Assembly: GCF_017581965.1 (NCBI RefSeq)
Contig: NZ_JAGEVF010000006.1
Coordinates: 124,001-188,000, forward strand
Source: Winogradskyella pelagia
GTDB lineage: Bacteria; Bacteroidota; Bacteroidia; Flavobacteriales; Flavobacteriaceae
Direction of reading: 5' to 3'
Length of the DNA: 64,000 nucleotides
Within the stretch, counting starts at the first letter, position 1. Every line of letters starts with the position of its first letter. The translations under genes and the position numbers were made by a program. The notes beneath the pieces are model-generated. The model was not told where the DNA came from, did not search any database, and was given only the letters and a program-made list of their open reading frames with translations. This document shows, in pieces, positions 46,356 through 56,089 of the stretch.

Positions 46356-46823
46356 ATGAATCCGTCTGTTCTAGATGTCTCGGAGAAAGTTTTAATCGGA
46401 ATGTCTGATACTATTTTGATGTCTGAATCGCATAAAATTGGCCAACTATGGCAAAAATTTATGCCTAATAAACACTTGATTAAAAACACAATTAATAATC
46501 ATCACTTCGCTGTCCAGGTCTATAATTCTGAAAATACTATGGATAAACCATTTCAAATTTGGGCAACTATAGAAGTCTCTGAAGCCAATACTATTCCTGC
46601 TGAAATGGATGTTGTTACGATTCCCAATGGGCTCTATGCCAAGTTTACCTTAAGAGGTATGGAGATTGGTAGATTATATCAAGATATAATGACCACGTGG
46701 TTACCATCTTCGGGGTACATCATTGATAACAGGCCTCACTTTCAAATCATGGATGAGCGCTACAAAAACAATAGTACATCTTCGGAGGAAGATGTTTATG
46801 TGCCTATTACAAAATTGAATTAA
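46356..46823 (+). CDS. GyrI-like effector-binding domain protein
   Basis: The 155-residue protein looks like a stand-alone AraC effector-binding/GyrI-like domain: KIGQLWQKFMP near the start, FAVQVYNS, FQIWATIEVSEAN, TIPNGLYAKFTLRG, and YQDIMTTWLPSSGYIIDNRPHFQIMDERY near the end. Such domains bind small ligands or inhibit enzymes. There is no DNA-binding part. It is 12 bp after the oxidoreductase gene and ends at a hairpin terminator. Confidence 0.8.
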   Translation: MNPSVLDVSEKVLIGMSDTILMSESHKIGQLWQKFMPNKHLIKNTINNHHFAVQVYNSENTMDKPFQIWATIEVSEANTIPAEMDVVTIPNGLYAKFTLRGMEIGRLYQDIMTTWLPSSGYIIDNRPHFQIMDERYKNNSTSSEEDVYVPITKLN

Positions 46824-46855
46824 AAAGTTGGTAGATTTCAGAGGCTACCACTTTT
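46823..46855. terminator. Bidirectional terminator between convergent genes
   Basis: AAAAGT-T-GGTAG (46823-46834, one bulged T) pairs with CTACCACTTTT (46845-46855) around a 10-nt loop. The A and T runs at both sides let it serve both the GyrI-like gene and the lipoprotein gene. Confidence 0.75.
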
Positions 46856-46863
46856 AAGTAAAT

Positions 46864-47352
46864 TTAATTTTTGGTAAACACAAGTGTATCTGTTCCTCCA
46901 TTTCCTCCACTTATATCAATAAGTCGGATTTCGTTTGAGGAATACGACACAACATCCCAATCATCATTTAAATCATCAAAATCGTGATCATCGGGCACTG
47001 GAAATGAGATGATAAAATCAACATCGCTGTCGTCATTGCTGTCGTCATCGCTACTAGAAGACGAACTACTGTTAGATAAAGACCAAGTACCTGTTAATGT
47101 ATTCGAAGAACCTGTGGCTACAAGGCTACCGTTAGAATTAAAGCTAAAAGTATAACCAAAAAAATCAGCTGTTTCGTCTTGCCCAGAATCAACCATACTA
47201 GAAACACGCCATTGTTCAGATGAAATAATATTTATAATCTCGCTGATATCAGCATTGGTCGGAGATACGTTATCGTCGTCGGTAGAGCAGGAGGTCGTAG
47301 AGAATGATAAGAACAAAACTGCAATTACGGGATAAAAAAACTTTGGTTTCAT
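46864..47352 (-). CDS. Lipocalin-like lipoprotein with Ser/Asp-rich insert
   Basis: The 162-residue product has a lipoprotein signal (LSFSTTSC, Cys22) followed by STDDDN. The sequence SSEQWRVSSMVDSG, YTFSFNSNGSLVAT and LTGTWSLSN fits a small lipocalin-like beta-barrel, as in many Bacteroidota lipoproteins. A low-complexity Ser/Asp stretch (about 92-110) lies in a loop. The role is unknown. A bidirectional terminator follows its stop. Confidence 0.7.
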   Translation of the reverse strand: MKPKFFYPVIAVLFLSFSTTSCSTDDDNVSPTNADISEIINIISSEQWRVSSMVDSGQDETADFFGYTFSFNSNGSLVATGSSNTLTGTWSLSNSSSSSSSDDDSNDDSDVDFIISFPVPDDHDFDDLNDDWDVVSYSSNEIRLIDISGGNGGTDTLVFTKN

Positions 47353-47418
47353 GAGAATAAATTTTAGTGTTCAGTATTATAACAGTTTATCCTCAATTTC
47401 TCCTACCCTAAAAATTGT

Positions 47419-48354
47419 TTATAAGGGCTCAATAACAAGTTTTTGGCCAATTCTAAGGGTAGAATTGCGCTTTATAGCGTTAGTTTTACAAATAGCGGCA
47501 ACGCTTACATTATTTCGCTGAGAGATTCTAGAGAGCGTATCACCGCGTTTCACTACATATATCTTACGTTGCGCTTCAATTGCAGCAAAAGCCGCTTTTT
47601 CGGAGGTATATAACGCTAATTTACTTTGTCGTCTAGCACTATGATAGCCAGGCCTCGTCCATTTTTTAGTAATCCAAATATCTTGGGACCGAATAGCGTT
47701 CTCTTCAGAAAAATCAAATAAATATTCAGGATGTATAAACTGACCTTTGTAACTAGTGACTAGGTGTAAATGACTACCGAAAGAACGACCTGTATTTCCA
47801 CCTTTACCAATATACTGTCCTTTTGCAACGGTATCATTAGCCTTTACACCGATTTTAGACAAATGCGCATAGGTAGTTTCTAAACCGTTAAAATGCCTTA
47901 CAACAACAGTTCTTCCGTGTCCGCCGCTATATCTAGCAAATCTCACAACTCCATCCAAAATGCTGAATACAGAATCTCCGGTAACTAAATCTATGTCAAT
48001 ACCCTTATGCGATCGGCCTCTGCGCCACCCATATCTAGAAGTGACTACCTTTTGACGCCTTACAGGAGAATGATAGGTGGTGTCCTCAAAACTTAACTGA
48101 AACGGATAAGAAACAGAAGTATTTTTATAAGGATTATAAACTGTTGTATCCCAGTGCTCATTTTTGATGTCAACAGCTAACTTAGCCTGACCTTTTTCAG
48201 AAACGAGAGGGATTTCAATTTCTTGATAATTTAAGTTCTGTTTAAGAATGGTCGTTGGGACCTTCACCTTTAGAGCCAAGGAATCCTCATCTGACTGGCA
48301 GGTCGCACTAATAATTCCCAAAAAAAAGACGCCTACAAAAAGTAAGTGTTTCAT
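47419..48354 (-). CDS. M23 peptidase with LysM domain
   Basis: The 311-residue exported protein (signal about 1-19) has an M23/LytM peptidase domain: His116 and Asp120 (SHKGIDID), His164 (TYAHLSK) and His195-x-His197 (GSHLHLV), the full zinc and catalytic set. Residues ~266-311 form a LysM repeat (YVVKRGDTLSRISQRNNVS, LRIGQKLVI). It probably cleaves or binds peptidoglycan cross-links during growth or division. It stands alone, divergent from the gene at 48652. Confidence 0.92.
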   Translation of the reverse strand: MKHLLFVGVFFLGIISATCQSDEDSLALKVKVPTTILKQNLNYQEIEIPLVSEKGQAKLAVDIKNEHWDTTVYNPYKNTSVSYPFQLSFEDTTYHSPVRRQKVVTSRYGWRRGRSHKGIDIDLVTGDSVFSILDGVVRFARYSGGHGRTVVVRHFNGLETTYAHLSKIGVKANDTVAKGQYIGKGGNTGRSFGSHLHLVTSYKGQFIHPEYLFDFSEENAIRSQDIWITKKWTRPGYHSARRQSKLALYTSEKAAFAAIEAQRKIYVVKRGDTLSRISQRNNVSVAAICKTNAIKRNSTLRIGQKLVIEPL

Positions 48355-48608
48355 ATGTGCTATTAATCTGGTCGTTAACCGAACGCGAAATTAAACCAAA
48401 TATTATTTAAGACAAATCAGTTTAACATCTTCAAAACAGTTAACAACAATCTTAACCTATAAAATGACGGTATTAGGATATAAGAAAAATATTACTTAAT
48501 TTTAATCTAACCAACTTTATCAAAACCGACCTAATTCACTGTTATCCCTGATTTACTACCTATGATAATGGCTCGGTTTAATCGTATTGAGCCTGATCTT
48601 ATTTAATG

Positions 48609-48637
48609 TTTGTTTTGTAATGCGCCTGTTAATTTTG
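48609..48637 (+). promoter_or_regulatory. Bacteroidota-type promoter (TTTG-N17-TAATTTTG)
   Basis: TTTG at 48609-48612 and TAATTTTG at 48630-48637 are separated by 17 bp, matching the flavobacterial consensus TTG-N17-23-TAnnTTTG. The ATG of the next gene is 15 bp downstream. The rest of the ~300-bp interval from 48355 shows no gene or repeat. Confidence 0.55.
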
Positions 48638-48651
48638 ATATGATAAGTTAG

Positions 48652-49152
48652 ATGGAATTAAGTATGCCTAGAGTCCAAGATGAGATTACTGAAGAAGATC
48701 TTTGGTATGTTCTAAAGAATCCATGGAAATTTTCAACTTATGAGTGGAAGCTATACAATGTGTATAATGAGGAAACGGCCTATGAAACTTTAATGGAACA
48801 GTATGAATTATCGCAACAGGACGGATTTAGCAAAGTATTTAGAACACCAGAAAATTTACCTTTGCTAGTACTTATGGCTGTTAAAATTAGTGAAACAGCA
48901 TTACATTGCTATTTGGTGGCTAGTAAACATATGGAAGAGAATAGACAAGCCTTAAACGTAACTTTTAAAATGCGTAATATTTTGCACGAGCAATCTTATA
49001 ACTATAAAGGTTGCAAGCTCGTGGTATATTCACAATCTAGAGAGACGGATAAGCAAATGTCTTGGTTACGTTTTATCGGATTAAAATATATACCAGAGGG
49101 TAATGTGGGTGATGCTAAATATTTTGAATATGAATCTAGAGTAAAAGTTTGA
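48652..49152 (+). CDS. Orphan protein with GNAT-like C-terminus
   Basis: The 166-residue soluble protein is not recognised. MPRVQDEITEEDLWYVLKNPWKFS opens it across two elements, and the final segment (SWLRFIGLKYIPEGNVGDAKYFEYES, about 137-162) looks like the end of a GNAT acetyltransferase, where a bulky side-chain motif precedes the last strand. No acetyl-CoA loop (QxxGxG/A) is visible, so catalysis is uncertain. It has its own promoter and lies 139 bp before the MGGGKP gene in the cyclase cluster. Confidence 0.6.
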   Translation: MELSMPRVQDEITEEDLWYVLKNPWKFSTYEWKLYNVYNEETAYETLMEQYELSQQDGFSKVFRTPENLPLLVLMAVKISETALHCYLVASKHMEENRQALNVTFKMRNILHEQSYNYKGCKLVVYSQSRETDKQMSWLRFIGLKYIPEGNVGDAKYFEYESRVKV

Positions 49153-49291
49153 AAACATGAATGAAGATTGTAGAAATCTTAAACCAAATTAGAAAATAAA
49201 GAATTTAATATTCTAAATCAATTAGAAGCAATTTGAAACTTGTAATATACCAATTAATCAATAAATAATTTTAACTTAAAACACACTAATT

Positions 49292-49720
49292 ATGGGAGGC
49301 GGAAAACCAAGTACAATCATTACATTAACTGTGGATACAGAAAACATTCAACAAAACGAACAAAGCATTAAAGACAACGTAGTTTTTTCGGATAATCAAA
49401 GTGATCCAGCAGAAAACCCAGGGCACCCAGAAACCTACGTATCTACCGTTTTCAAGGGTTCAACTTGCACATGGAAAGGGGTTGCAAAAAATGGAAGAGA
49501 TACAATTAATATTACCGACGTAGCCAAAAAGTCTAAAGGAGGTGGTGCCGATATTTTAGCAGAAATTACTTTAGGAGATCCAATAAAAGATCCCAATGTA
49601 ACCTCAACTGTAAAAAACGCAGATATTCCAGGCGATGAGTGTTATAATGTCACTTTCATAATAAATAAAAATGACCGTCAGCCTTATACAGTAGATCCTA
49701 GATTAAAAATGAAGCGCTAA
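49292..49720 (+). CDS. Orphan beta-rich protein preceding the adenylate cyclase
   Basis: The 142-residue protein starts MGGGKPSTIITLTVDTENI and has no signal peptide. The layout of VDTENI at the start, STCTWKGVAKNG in the middle and YTVDPRLKMK at the end distantly recalls PixA/AidA-type inclusion-body proteins, which have VDTxxI and DPxL near the same places. This is a weak resemblance. It is only 5 bp before the cyclase gene, so the two are surely co-transcribed and may function together. Confidence 0.6.
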   Translation: MGGGKPSTIITLTVDTENIQQNEQSIKDNVVFSDNQSDPAENPGHPETYVSTVFKGSTCTWKGVAKNGRDTINITDVAKKSKGGGADILAEITLGDPIKDPNVTSTVKNADIPGDECYNVTFIINKNDRQPYTVDPRLKMKR

Positions 49721-49725
49721 ACCTT

Positions 49726-51525
49726 ATGCTGAGTAAGCATAAAACTGTTATAATTAAGGGCTGTATACTAATTATGTATACGGCCAATTTATGTGGCCAA
49801 GATCAGCGATTAGCTGACAGTTTAATCTCAGTTTATAATTCTGGTAGTTTCAATTCTACCCCATATGAATTATTGAATGAAATCTCAAAAGAAGAAACGA
49901 ATCCTAAGATTGCTATTACCTATGCAAAAATGCATTGGGAGTTAGCAAGTGAAGACAGTAATTACTTTGAATTACATAGAGCCTTATTAAATATAGGAAA
50001 TGCCAATTCTTTTTCTGGAAACTACACAATGGCTCTTGAATCTTATTTAGAAAGTCTTGACCATGCTAATAAAACAGAGGATTTAATTGGCCAAGCGACT
50101 TTACAAATTTCCATTGCTGATACCTACAGGATGCTTGAAGATGAAAATAACGCTTTTGTTTATTACGAAAAAGGGATTAAACTACTTCGAAAAACTGAAG
50201 ACCAATATAATCTTGCTTCTGCATTATTTAATTCGGGAGATTGGGATATTGAGAATAGAAAATATGATCAAGCCCTTGTAAAATTTAAAGAATCAAAAGC
50301 CATATTTGAAAAATTAGATTTTCCGCTAGGTGTAGCTTATAACATTGGTAATATTGGCGTAATATATGCAGAAAATGGTCAGAATAAACTTGCTGAAAAA
50401 ACTATCAATGAGAGTATTGCTGTTTTAGAAGGCTATGAGGACTATCACGCTATTTCTGATTATCTAATCACTTTGGCAGATATCTGTAGTACACGCAATG
50501 ATTATGTAAAAGCTATCGATTACGCCAAACAAAGTTTGGATTTAGCTACACAATATGAGTTACTAGAACAGATTAGCGTTTCTAATTTAAAACTTTCAAA
50601 CTATTACGAGAACAAAGGAGACCCAACGACATCATTATACCATCACAAAGAATACTATAAATATAGAGATAGTATCCTCAACTTGGATGCGGTAAGGGAT
50701 ACTGCAGAAATGCAAAGAGAATTTGACGTTGCCCAAGAACAGGCTAAAACAATAATTTCCGAACAAAAACGGAAAAACCAACGCATCATCATATGGTCCA
50801 CAGCTGGTGTTCTCTTTCTTACGGCCTTATTAGCCTACGGAATATTTAGGCGTCATAATTTTGTAAAAGCCACCAATAAGATTATAGCTGCCGAGAAAGA
50901 TCGATCGGATAAATTATTATTAAATATTTTACCAGAAGAGACTGCCCAAGAATTGAAAGATAAGGGCAGGGTAGAAGCGAGAAAATATCCCTCAACTACT
51001 GTTTTATTTTCAGATTTTAAAGGCTTTACAAGTTATGCTGAAAACCTATCGCCTGAAAAATTAGTACAAACCATAGACCATTATTTTTCTGAATTTGACA
51101 GCATTATGCATAAATATGGTCTTGAAAAAATTAAAACCATAGGAGATGCCTATATGGCTGTAGGTGGTTTAAGTTTTGATAATGTAGACCAAGCCAAAGA
51201 AATGATTTTAGCCGCTCAGGAAATGAATGCTTTTGTTGCAAAAGCTAAGCAAGATGACTTTACCGATGCTACCTTTGATATTAGAATTGGTATCAATACA
51301 GGTCCTGTTGTTGCTGGAGTGGTAGGTTCCAAAAAATTTGCCTATGATATTTGGGGAGACACAGTTAATGTGGCGTCTCGTATGGAAAGTAATTCTGAGC
51401 CTGGACGCATTAATATTTCTGAAGATACTTACCAAATAGTTAAGGCCGATTTTGAATGTGAATATCGAGGAGAAATCCCAGTTAAAAACAGGGGCAAAAT
51501 GAAAATGTACTTTGTAAAGGTATAA
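49726..51525 (+). CDS. TPR-containing membrane class III adenylate cyclase
   Basis: The 599-residue protein has a signal sequence or first helix (about 5-25), TPR repeats (about 80-320), a membrane helix near 350-372 (IIIWSTAGVLFLTALLAYGIF), a coiled linker and a C-terminal class III cyclase domain. Metal Asp430 (LFSDFKGF) and Asp474 (KTIGDAYMAVGG), adenine-selecting Lys470 and Asp541 (YDIWGDTVN), and Asn548 and Arg552 are all present, so it should be an active adenylate rather than guanylate cyclase. The TPR part would sense signals outside the membrane. It abuts the convergent transporter gene stop to stop. Confidence 0.9.
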   Translation: MLSKHKTVIIKGCILIMYTANLCGQDQRLADSLISVYNSGSFNSTPYELLNEISKEETNPKIAITYAKMHWELASEDSNYFELHRALLNIGNANSFSGNYTMALESYLESLDHANKTEDLIGQATLQISIADTYRMLEDENNAFVYYEKGIKLLRKTEDQYNLASALFNSGDWDIENRKYDQALVKFKESKAIFEKLDFPLGVAYNIGNIGVIYAENGQNKLAEKTINESIAVLEGYEDYHAISDYLITLADICSTRNDYVKAIDYAKQSLDLATQYELLEQISVSNLKLSNYYENKGDPTTSLYHHKEYYKYRDSILNLDAVRDTAEMQREFDVAQEQAKTIISEQKRKNQRIIIWSTAGVLFLTALLAYGIFRRHNFVKATNKIIAAEKDRSDKLLLNILPEETAQELKDKGRVEARKYPSTTVLFSDFKGFTSYAENLSPEKLVQTIDHYFSEFDSIMHKYGLEKIKTIGDAYMAVGGLSFDNVDQAKEMILAAQEMNAFVAKAKQDDFTDATFDIRIGINTGPVVAGVVGSKKFAYDIWGDTVNVASRMESNSEPGRINISEDTYQIVKADFECEYRGEIPVKNRGKMKMYFVKV

Positions 51526-53718
51526 CTATGCCAAAATACTCTCGTGTCCAGAATCTTTCACAAATAAACAACTACTGGTCGTTTTTTCAGACATTTCAGT
51601 GATAAAGGTATAACTGAGCATATCGTCCATACCAAAGATATTCAAATCTGCAGAAGGGGCTTTGAGTACTACACCTTTGAAATCTCCGACATGAACTTCT
51701 GTCATGGTCTCTGGGAGTCGAGCAAGATTTATTAGTCTATTCAAAAAGTCCTTAGCATTGGACTCTTGTGCCTTGTCTTTAACTACGGTAAGTAATCTAA
51801 TTTGGGCTTTCCAGTTCATTTTTAGTTTGTAGGCAATGAGCACCGCCAAATCTAAATTGCCAATATCCCATCCCAATTCCCAATTCCCAGTGCGGTCACT
51901 CACCCAAACATTTATAATATTACGTTGTCCTAATAGCGCAGTGGGATGTAATACAAAAAGGGCAATCCCAATTTCAAGGCGCATGGCCTCTTGCATTACA
52001 GGCTTCAATTCGTTGTCATAATCATCATGTCCTTGTAAATTTAGAAAGATGATATTGGGTCTAAAAAAGGCGCCCTGTAAGGCCTGGTTCCCGTAATTAA
52101 TGCCTTTCGCAAACTCATTAGCATGAATAACAGCAGAGGACGAGAATACACCTTTGGCTCTAAAAGATGCGGAAACCCGTTCTAACTCTTCAGACAATTT
52201 ACTGTCTTCTGAAAACGGTTCAATACCCACCAATTTTATGGAGCCCTTAGGTTTTGCAATATGTCGAAGGAATTCAAAATTCCCTCTCAAACCATGAATA
52301 TCCCGTACAGGTACCATGAGATTTGCTTTCCAAGCGCGTTGTTGCATTTTTTTCATGCCCCAAGTATGCTTCGCCGCCCATTCTGCAAAGGAGACAAATA
52401 ATCCAGAGCGTACATCTTCAAAAGGGGTTTCTAGATTTTGTCTAGACAAATAGAAGTACACAACTAATACAATAACAACTGATAACAGACTTACTGTTGG
52501 GTTGATAATAAACATGGCAAAAATAGAGGATGCCAATCCTAAATAGGGTACCCATTTAGGAATTCGGAATAACGGTCTATAACTAATTAAACCTAAACGC
52601 TGCTCTATGATAACTACGATATTAATCATGGCATAGGTAATTAAGAAAAATAAGGTCACTAATGGCGCAACGGCATTTAGATTTCGTAATAAGAGCGTAA
52701 GAAAAATAAGAATCCCAGTAACGACCATAGCATTTCTAGGCTGTCCGTTTTTACTCTGTCCAGCTAGGATATCTGAATAAGGCAGTACCTTGTGCTCTCC
52801 CATGGCAAATAAAATACGCGAAGAACCTACTATTGATGCCAAAGCGGATGAGAAGGTTGCTCCTAAAACACCTGCAATAATTAACGGTCCAAAATAAGCC
52901 TTATCAACCATGACGTAATAATTACTTACTAATTCATTTTCGGTGGCACTTCGGGAAATCCAAAAAGCTAGGAGCATATAAATCACAAAACTTACACCAA
53001 TAGCCCATAAGGTCCCGGACGGTATACTTCGTTTAGGATTTTTTAATTCACCAGACATATTAGCGCCAGCCATTATTCCCGTTGCCGCGGGAAAAAAAAC
53101 AGCAAAAACCACCCAAAAGCCGTTACCCGAAAAATCATTGTCCACAGAACCTCGAAAAGTTCCCCAACTCAATGCTTCACTTGTAGGGATATTCATTGAT
53201 CCATTGTAAGCCGCAATTACTATTGATATCAAGGATAGAATGATAATACCCATTATAAAAAACTGGGTTTTTATAGCCAGGTTGGCACTGATATACGCAA
53301 TGGTGAATAACACCATAAAAACGGTTACATCCACTAAAAAAGAATTATGACCAGGGAAGATGCTTAACCAGCCCTCTCTAAAACCAAAGATATACATGGT
53401 TACGGCCAATCCTTGGGACACATACCTTGGAATACCCAAGCTCCCACCAACTTCTAAGCCTAAGGCCTGGGATACTATGGCATAAGCACCTCCTGCACCT
53501 ATGCGGATATTGGTAGTTATCGCAGACATAGACAAGGCTGTACATAAAGTAATAAGAAAGGATATGATTATGATTAGCCAAGCGCCGAGAAGACCAGCAT
53601 TACCTACTACCCATCCTAAACGTAAGTACATAATTACTCCAAGGATAGTGAGTAGAGTAGGTGTAAAGACACCTCCAAAAGTATCAAATTTTTTTAGCGA
53701 TGTAGACGGCTGACTCAA
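51526..53718 (-). CDS. SLC12-like cation-chloride cotransporter / APC-family permease
   Basis: The 730-residue protein has about 12 membrane helices (15-430) opening FDTFGGVFTPTLLTILGVIMYLRLGWVVG in two stretches, the hallmark of Na-K-Cl cotransporters, then IRIGAGGAYAIVSQALGLEVGGSLGI and PAATGIMAGANMSGELKNPKRSIP. A soluble C-terminal domain (about 450-730) follows, as in eukaryotic and bacterial SLC12 members. The ions carried are unknown. It is preceded by an 86-bp gap and abuts the cyclase gene stop to stop. Confidence 0.88.
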   Translation of the reverse strand: MSQPSTSLKKFDTFGGVFTPTLLTILGVIMYLRLGWVVGNAGLLGAWLIIIISFLITLCTALSMSAITTNIRIGAGGAYAIVSQALGLEVGGSLGIPRYVSQGLAVTMYIFGFREGWLSIFPGHNSFLVDVTVFMVLFTIAYISANLAIKTQFFIMGIIILSLISIVIAAYNGSMNIPTSEALSWGTFRGSVDNDFSGNGFWVVFAVFFPAATGIMAGANMSGELKNPKRSIPSGTLWAIGVSFVIYMLLAFWISRSATENELVSNYYVMVDKAYFGPLIIAGVLGATFSSALASIVGSSRILFAMGEHKVLPYSDILAGQSKNGQPRNAMVVTGILIFLTLLLRNLNAVAPLVTLFFLITYAMINIVVIIEQRLGLISYRPLFRIPKWVPYLGLASSIFAMFIINPTVSLLSVVIVLVVYFYLSRQNLETPFEDVRSGLFVSFAEWAAKHTWGMKKMQQRAWKANLMVPVRDIHGLRGNFEFLRHIAKPKGSIKLVGIEPFSEDSKLSEELERVSASFRAKGVFSSSAVIHANEFAKGINYGNQALQGAFFRPNIIFLNLQGHDDYDNELKPVMQEAMRLEIGIALFVLHPTALLGQRNIINVWVSDRTGNWELGWDIGNLDLAVLIAYKLKMNWKAQIRLLTVVKDKAQESNAKDFLNRLINLARLPETMTEVHVGDFKGVVLKAPSADLNIFGMDDMLSYTFITEMSEKTTSSCLFVKDSGHESILA

Positions 53719-53804
53719 TTATTAAATATCTAATAAATAATCAATTTACTAATTTTAATCTTAAGCTAGTACTTTGTTATCATATTATAATTGATAAGGT
53801 ACTA

Positions 53805-55979
53805 TCACTCACCAGGATGATAGGTTTTTACAGCATTGGCCTCAACATCATCTTTATAGTATAAGACATCTTTAAACTGCTGATTGATATAACGTTGGGT
53901 TTGATCATTGAAATGAGGCGATTTAGGATCACCACTTTGACCTCCAGCTAAAATGCTCTTGGCTTTAACCTTATCTCCGAACTCTACTACTGCGACAAAA
54001 CTATTGCCTCTAGTACCATAAATTTTCTTTGCACCTTCAGCTCTATAGCTCACACCATAAGCTGCAAGTGCTCCCCAGCGACCAGATGCGAACCCAACAG
54101 GGACACTTGGTTTTGAATCGTCAAATTTCTGTCTTATGTCTCCATTTAAACGTTGGTAACGATTTACAGCTCCCCATGGTAATTCCCAAGTTCCAAAATC
54201 TTGTGTCAGTTGGTCTAAAACTTCTGAAAATATTTGGAGTCGTTCTTCTTCAGGTGATTCCGTACCCAAATAAGTCATTGCCTCCATAGAACTCATTGGT
54301 CTAGGTCTATTAGCGCGTCTATTAATAGCAGTACCATAATAGTGAGCTATGGTCATAGCTTTAGAATCGGCATTTGTTTTAAAATCCCATGCTCTTAATA
54401 GTTCAATGGCATCCTTAAGTTTTGCATATGTATTGATATTGTTATCAAAAGCCTTCACTAACCCTGGGATTAAAACTTCAAAAGCCGGAAGGAAAGGATC
54501 ATGTGCCATTTCAATGACATCGTCTAAGGTGTAATCTGATTTCCCTTGAGACAATAAGGAAATGGCGTGTACACCTCTAAAATTCTCTCTATTTATTGAC
54601 ATATAATTAGGATAGTCGCCACGTTTAGGACTATAGTCTCCTGCTGCTGTATATGGCGTAGAGTTACAATTCTGAATCCATCCATTTTCTGGATTGAGCA
54701 GGGTAATGGCTTCGTCTACATCATGCAATCCCTTCCAATCGGTTTCTGGATTACTTCCGTCTACGGGCAAGCGATAATTGAATGTATCATTACGCTTTGG
54801 AATAAAATTTCCGTGGAAATACGCAATATTGCCTTCGGCATCGGCATAAACGGTATTATTGGAAGAATTTGTTTTTAAATCCATCATTCCCCTAAATCCT
54901 TTGTAGCCCGATTGCTTGGTTCTAATATAAGACTGTTCGAGGGCCTTTACTGGCTCCCACATCAAAGCTGTTGCTGCCCACTGACCATCAACGACATGAG
55001 TAATAGGTCCATGATGCGTATGGTACACATCAAAAATCTTTTCTTTTATATCATCTCCTTCTTTATACTTTAAAGTCACTGTTGAATATTCAACAGGTCT
55101 TAATTCTTCGCCATAAACATAGAAAAGTTTATCATCCACCTTGGTGATATCTTCCTTAAACTCATCTATAACATCAGTATAGGTAGAGGTGTGCATCCAG
55201 CCTGTTTTTTCATTGAAACCCTGATAGACAAAAAACTGGCCCCAAGTTACAGCACCATAGGCATTAAGACCTTCTTCACTAACCACATGCACCTCACCCC
55301 TGAAGAAAAAAGACGTATGTGGATTTATAAGTAGGATAGGTGCACCCGATTTCGTTAACTCCCCAGATAAAGCAATACCATTAGATCCTTGTGGCTCAGC
55401 CTCTGGTTTTGTTGTTTCTAATTCCGTCATTTCGGGCAGTTCTGGCATATTGTCGTAAAAAGCTTTTAGTCGTCTTAGAGATACACGCTCTATATCACCA
55501 CCAATAGAGCCTTCAGAAAAATACATAGGCATCCATGGCTCAAACTTGGTGAGTAGTTTTGGTTTAACCTCAGGATGTGTATGTAAGTAATAATTGATGC
55601 CATCTGCGAAGGCATCGCACAAGTCCTTTAACCATTTTGGACTCTTCTCATAATGGGCCTTAGCCTCATCCTCAGTCATAAAAAGCTTTGCCCTTAAATC
55701 ACTATATATGGCATCTTCACCTTCAACTTCGGCTAATCGTCCTGTTGCCCAAATATAATTTCGCTCAACACGATTAAAATCATCTTCACACTGTGCATAA
55801 AGTAATCCAAAAACAGCGTCTGCATCACTCTTTCCGTAAATATGAGGCACACCAAATCCATCACGGATAATGGTCGTATTAGCAGCATGAGTCTCCCATC
55901 GTTCTATATCCAGATTTACTTTTCTATCAGATTTACAAGTACATAAAAGAAAAAAACTAAGTAAAATAAGGTATCTCAT
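53805..55979 (-). CDS. Penicillin-acylase-family Ntn hydrolase, probable lipoprotein
   Basis: The 724-residue protein begins with a signal sequence ending FLLCTCKSD, where Cys15 could be lipidated. The N-terminal part (about 35-190, IIRDGFGVPHIYGKSDADAVFGLLYAQCEDD) is the alpha chain. Residue Ser199 in QGSNGIALSG is the expected N-terminal nucleophile after autocleavage, and PILLINPHTSF follows. It resembles acylases acting on N-acyl compounds, including acyl-homoserine lactones in some members; the substrate here is unknown. It is divergent from the CocE-type gene. Confidence 0.88.
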   Translation of the reverse strand: MRYLILLSFFLLCTCKSDRKVNLDIERWETHAANTTIIRDGFGVPHIYGKSDADAVFGLLYAQCEDDFNRVERNYIWATGRLAEVEGEDAIYSDLRAKLFMTEDEAKAHYEKSPKWLKDLCDAFADGINYYLHTHPEVKPKLLTKFEPWMPMYFSEGSIGGDIERVSLRRLKAFYDNMPELPEMTELETTKPEAEPQGSNGIALSGELTKSGAPILLINPHTSFFFRGEVHVVSEEGLNAYGAVTWGQFFVYQGFNEKTGWMHTSTYTDVIDEFKEDITKVDDKLFYVYGEELRPVEYSTVTLKYKEGDDIKEKIFDVYHTHHGPITHVVDGQWAATALMWEPVKALEQSYIRTKQSGYKGFRGMMDLKTNSSNNTVYADAEGNIAYFHGNFIPKRNDTFNYRLPVDGSNPETDWKGLHDVDEAITLLNPENGWIQNCNSTPYTAAGDYSPKRGDYPNYMSINRENFRGVHAISLLSQGKSDYTLDDVIEMAHDPFLPAFEVLIPGLVKAFDNNINTYAKLKDAIELLRAWDFKTNADSKAMTIAHYYGTAINRRANRPRPMSSMEAMTYLGTESPEEERLQIFSEVLDQLTQDFGTWELPWGAVNRYQRLNGDIRQKFDDSKPSVPVGFASGRWGALAAYGVSYRAEGAKKIYGTRGNSFVAVVEFGDKVKAKSILAGGQSGDPKSPHFNDQTQRYINQQFKDVLYYKDDVEANAVKTYHPGE

Positions 55980-56089
55980 TATTGATATTTTTTGTGAAAA
56001 TAAGACTAAATCATCAAAGCCAAAAACCCAACATAAAAAGGTAATTTTTGTTTATCTTGTATCACTCTCAATTAACCAACAAACAAATT

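Noticed and set aside
47040..47075. Short low-complexity repeat in the lipoprotein gene
   Set aside because: It encodes the Ser/Asp-rich loop and looks like ordinary slippage-prone coding DNA.
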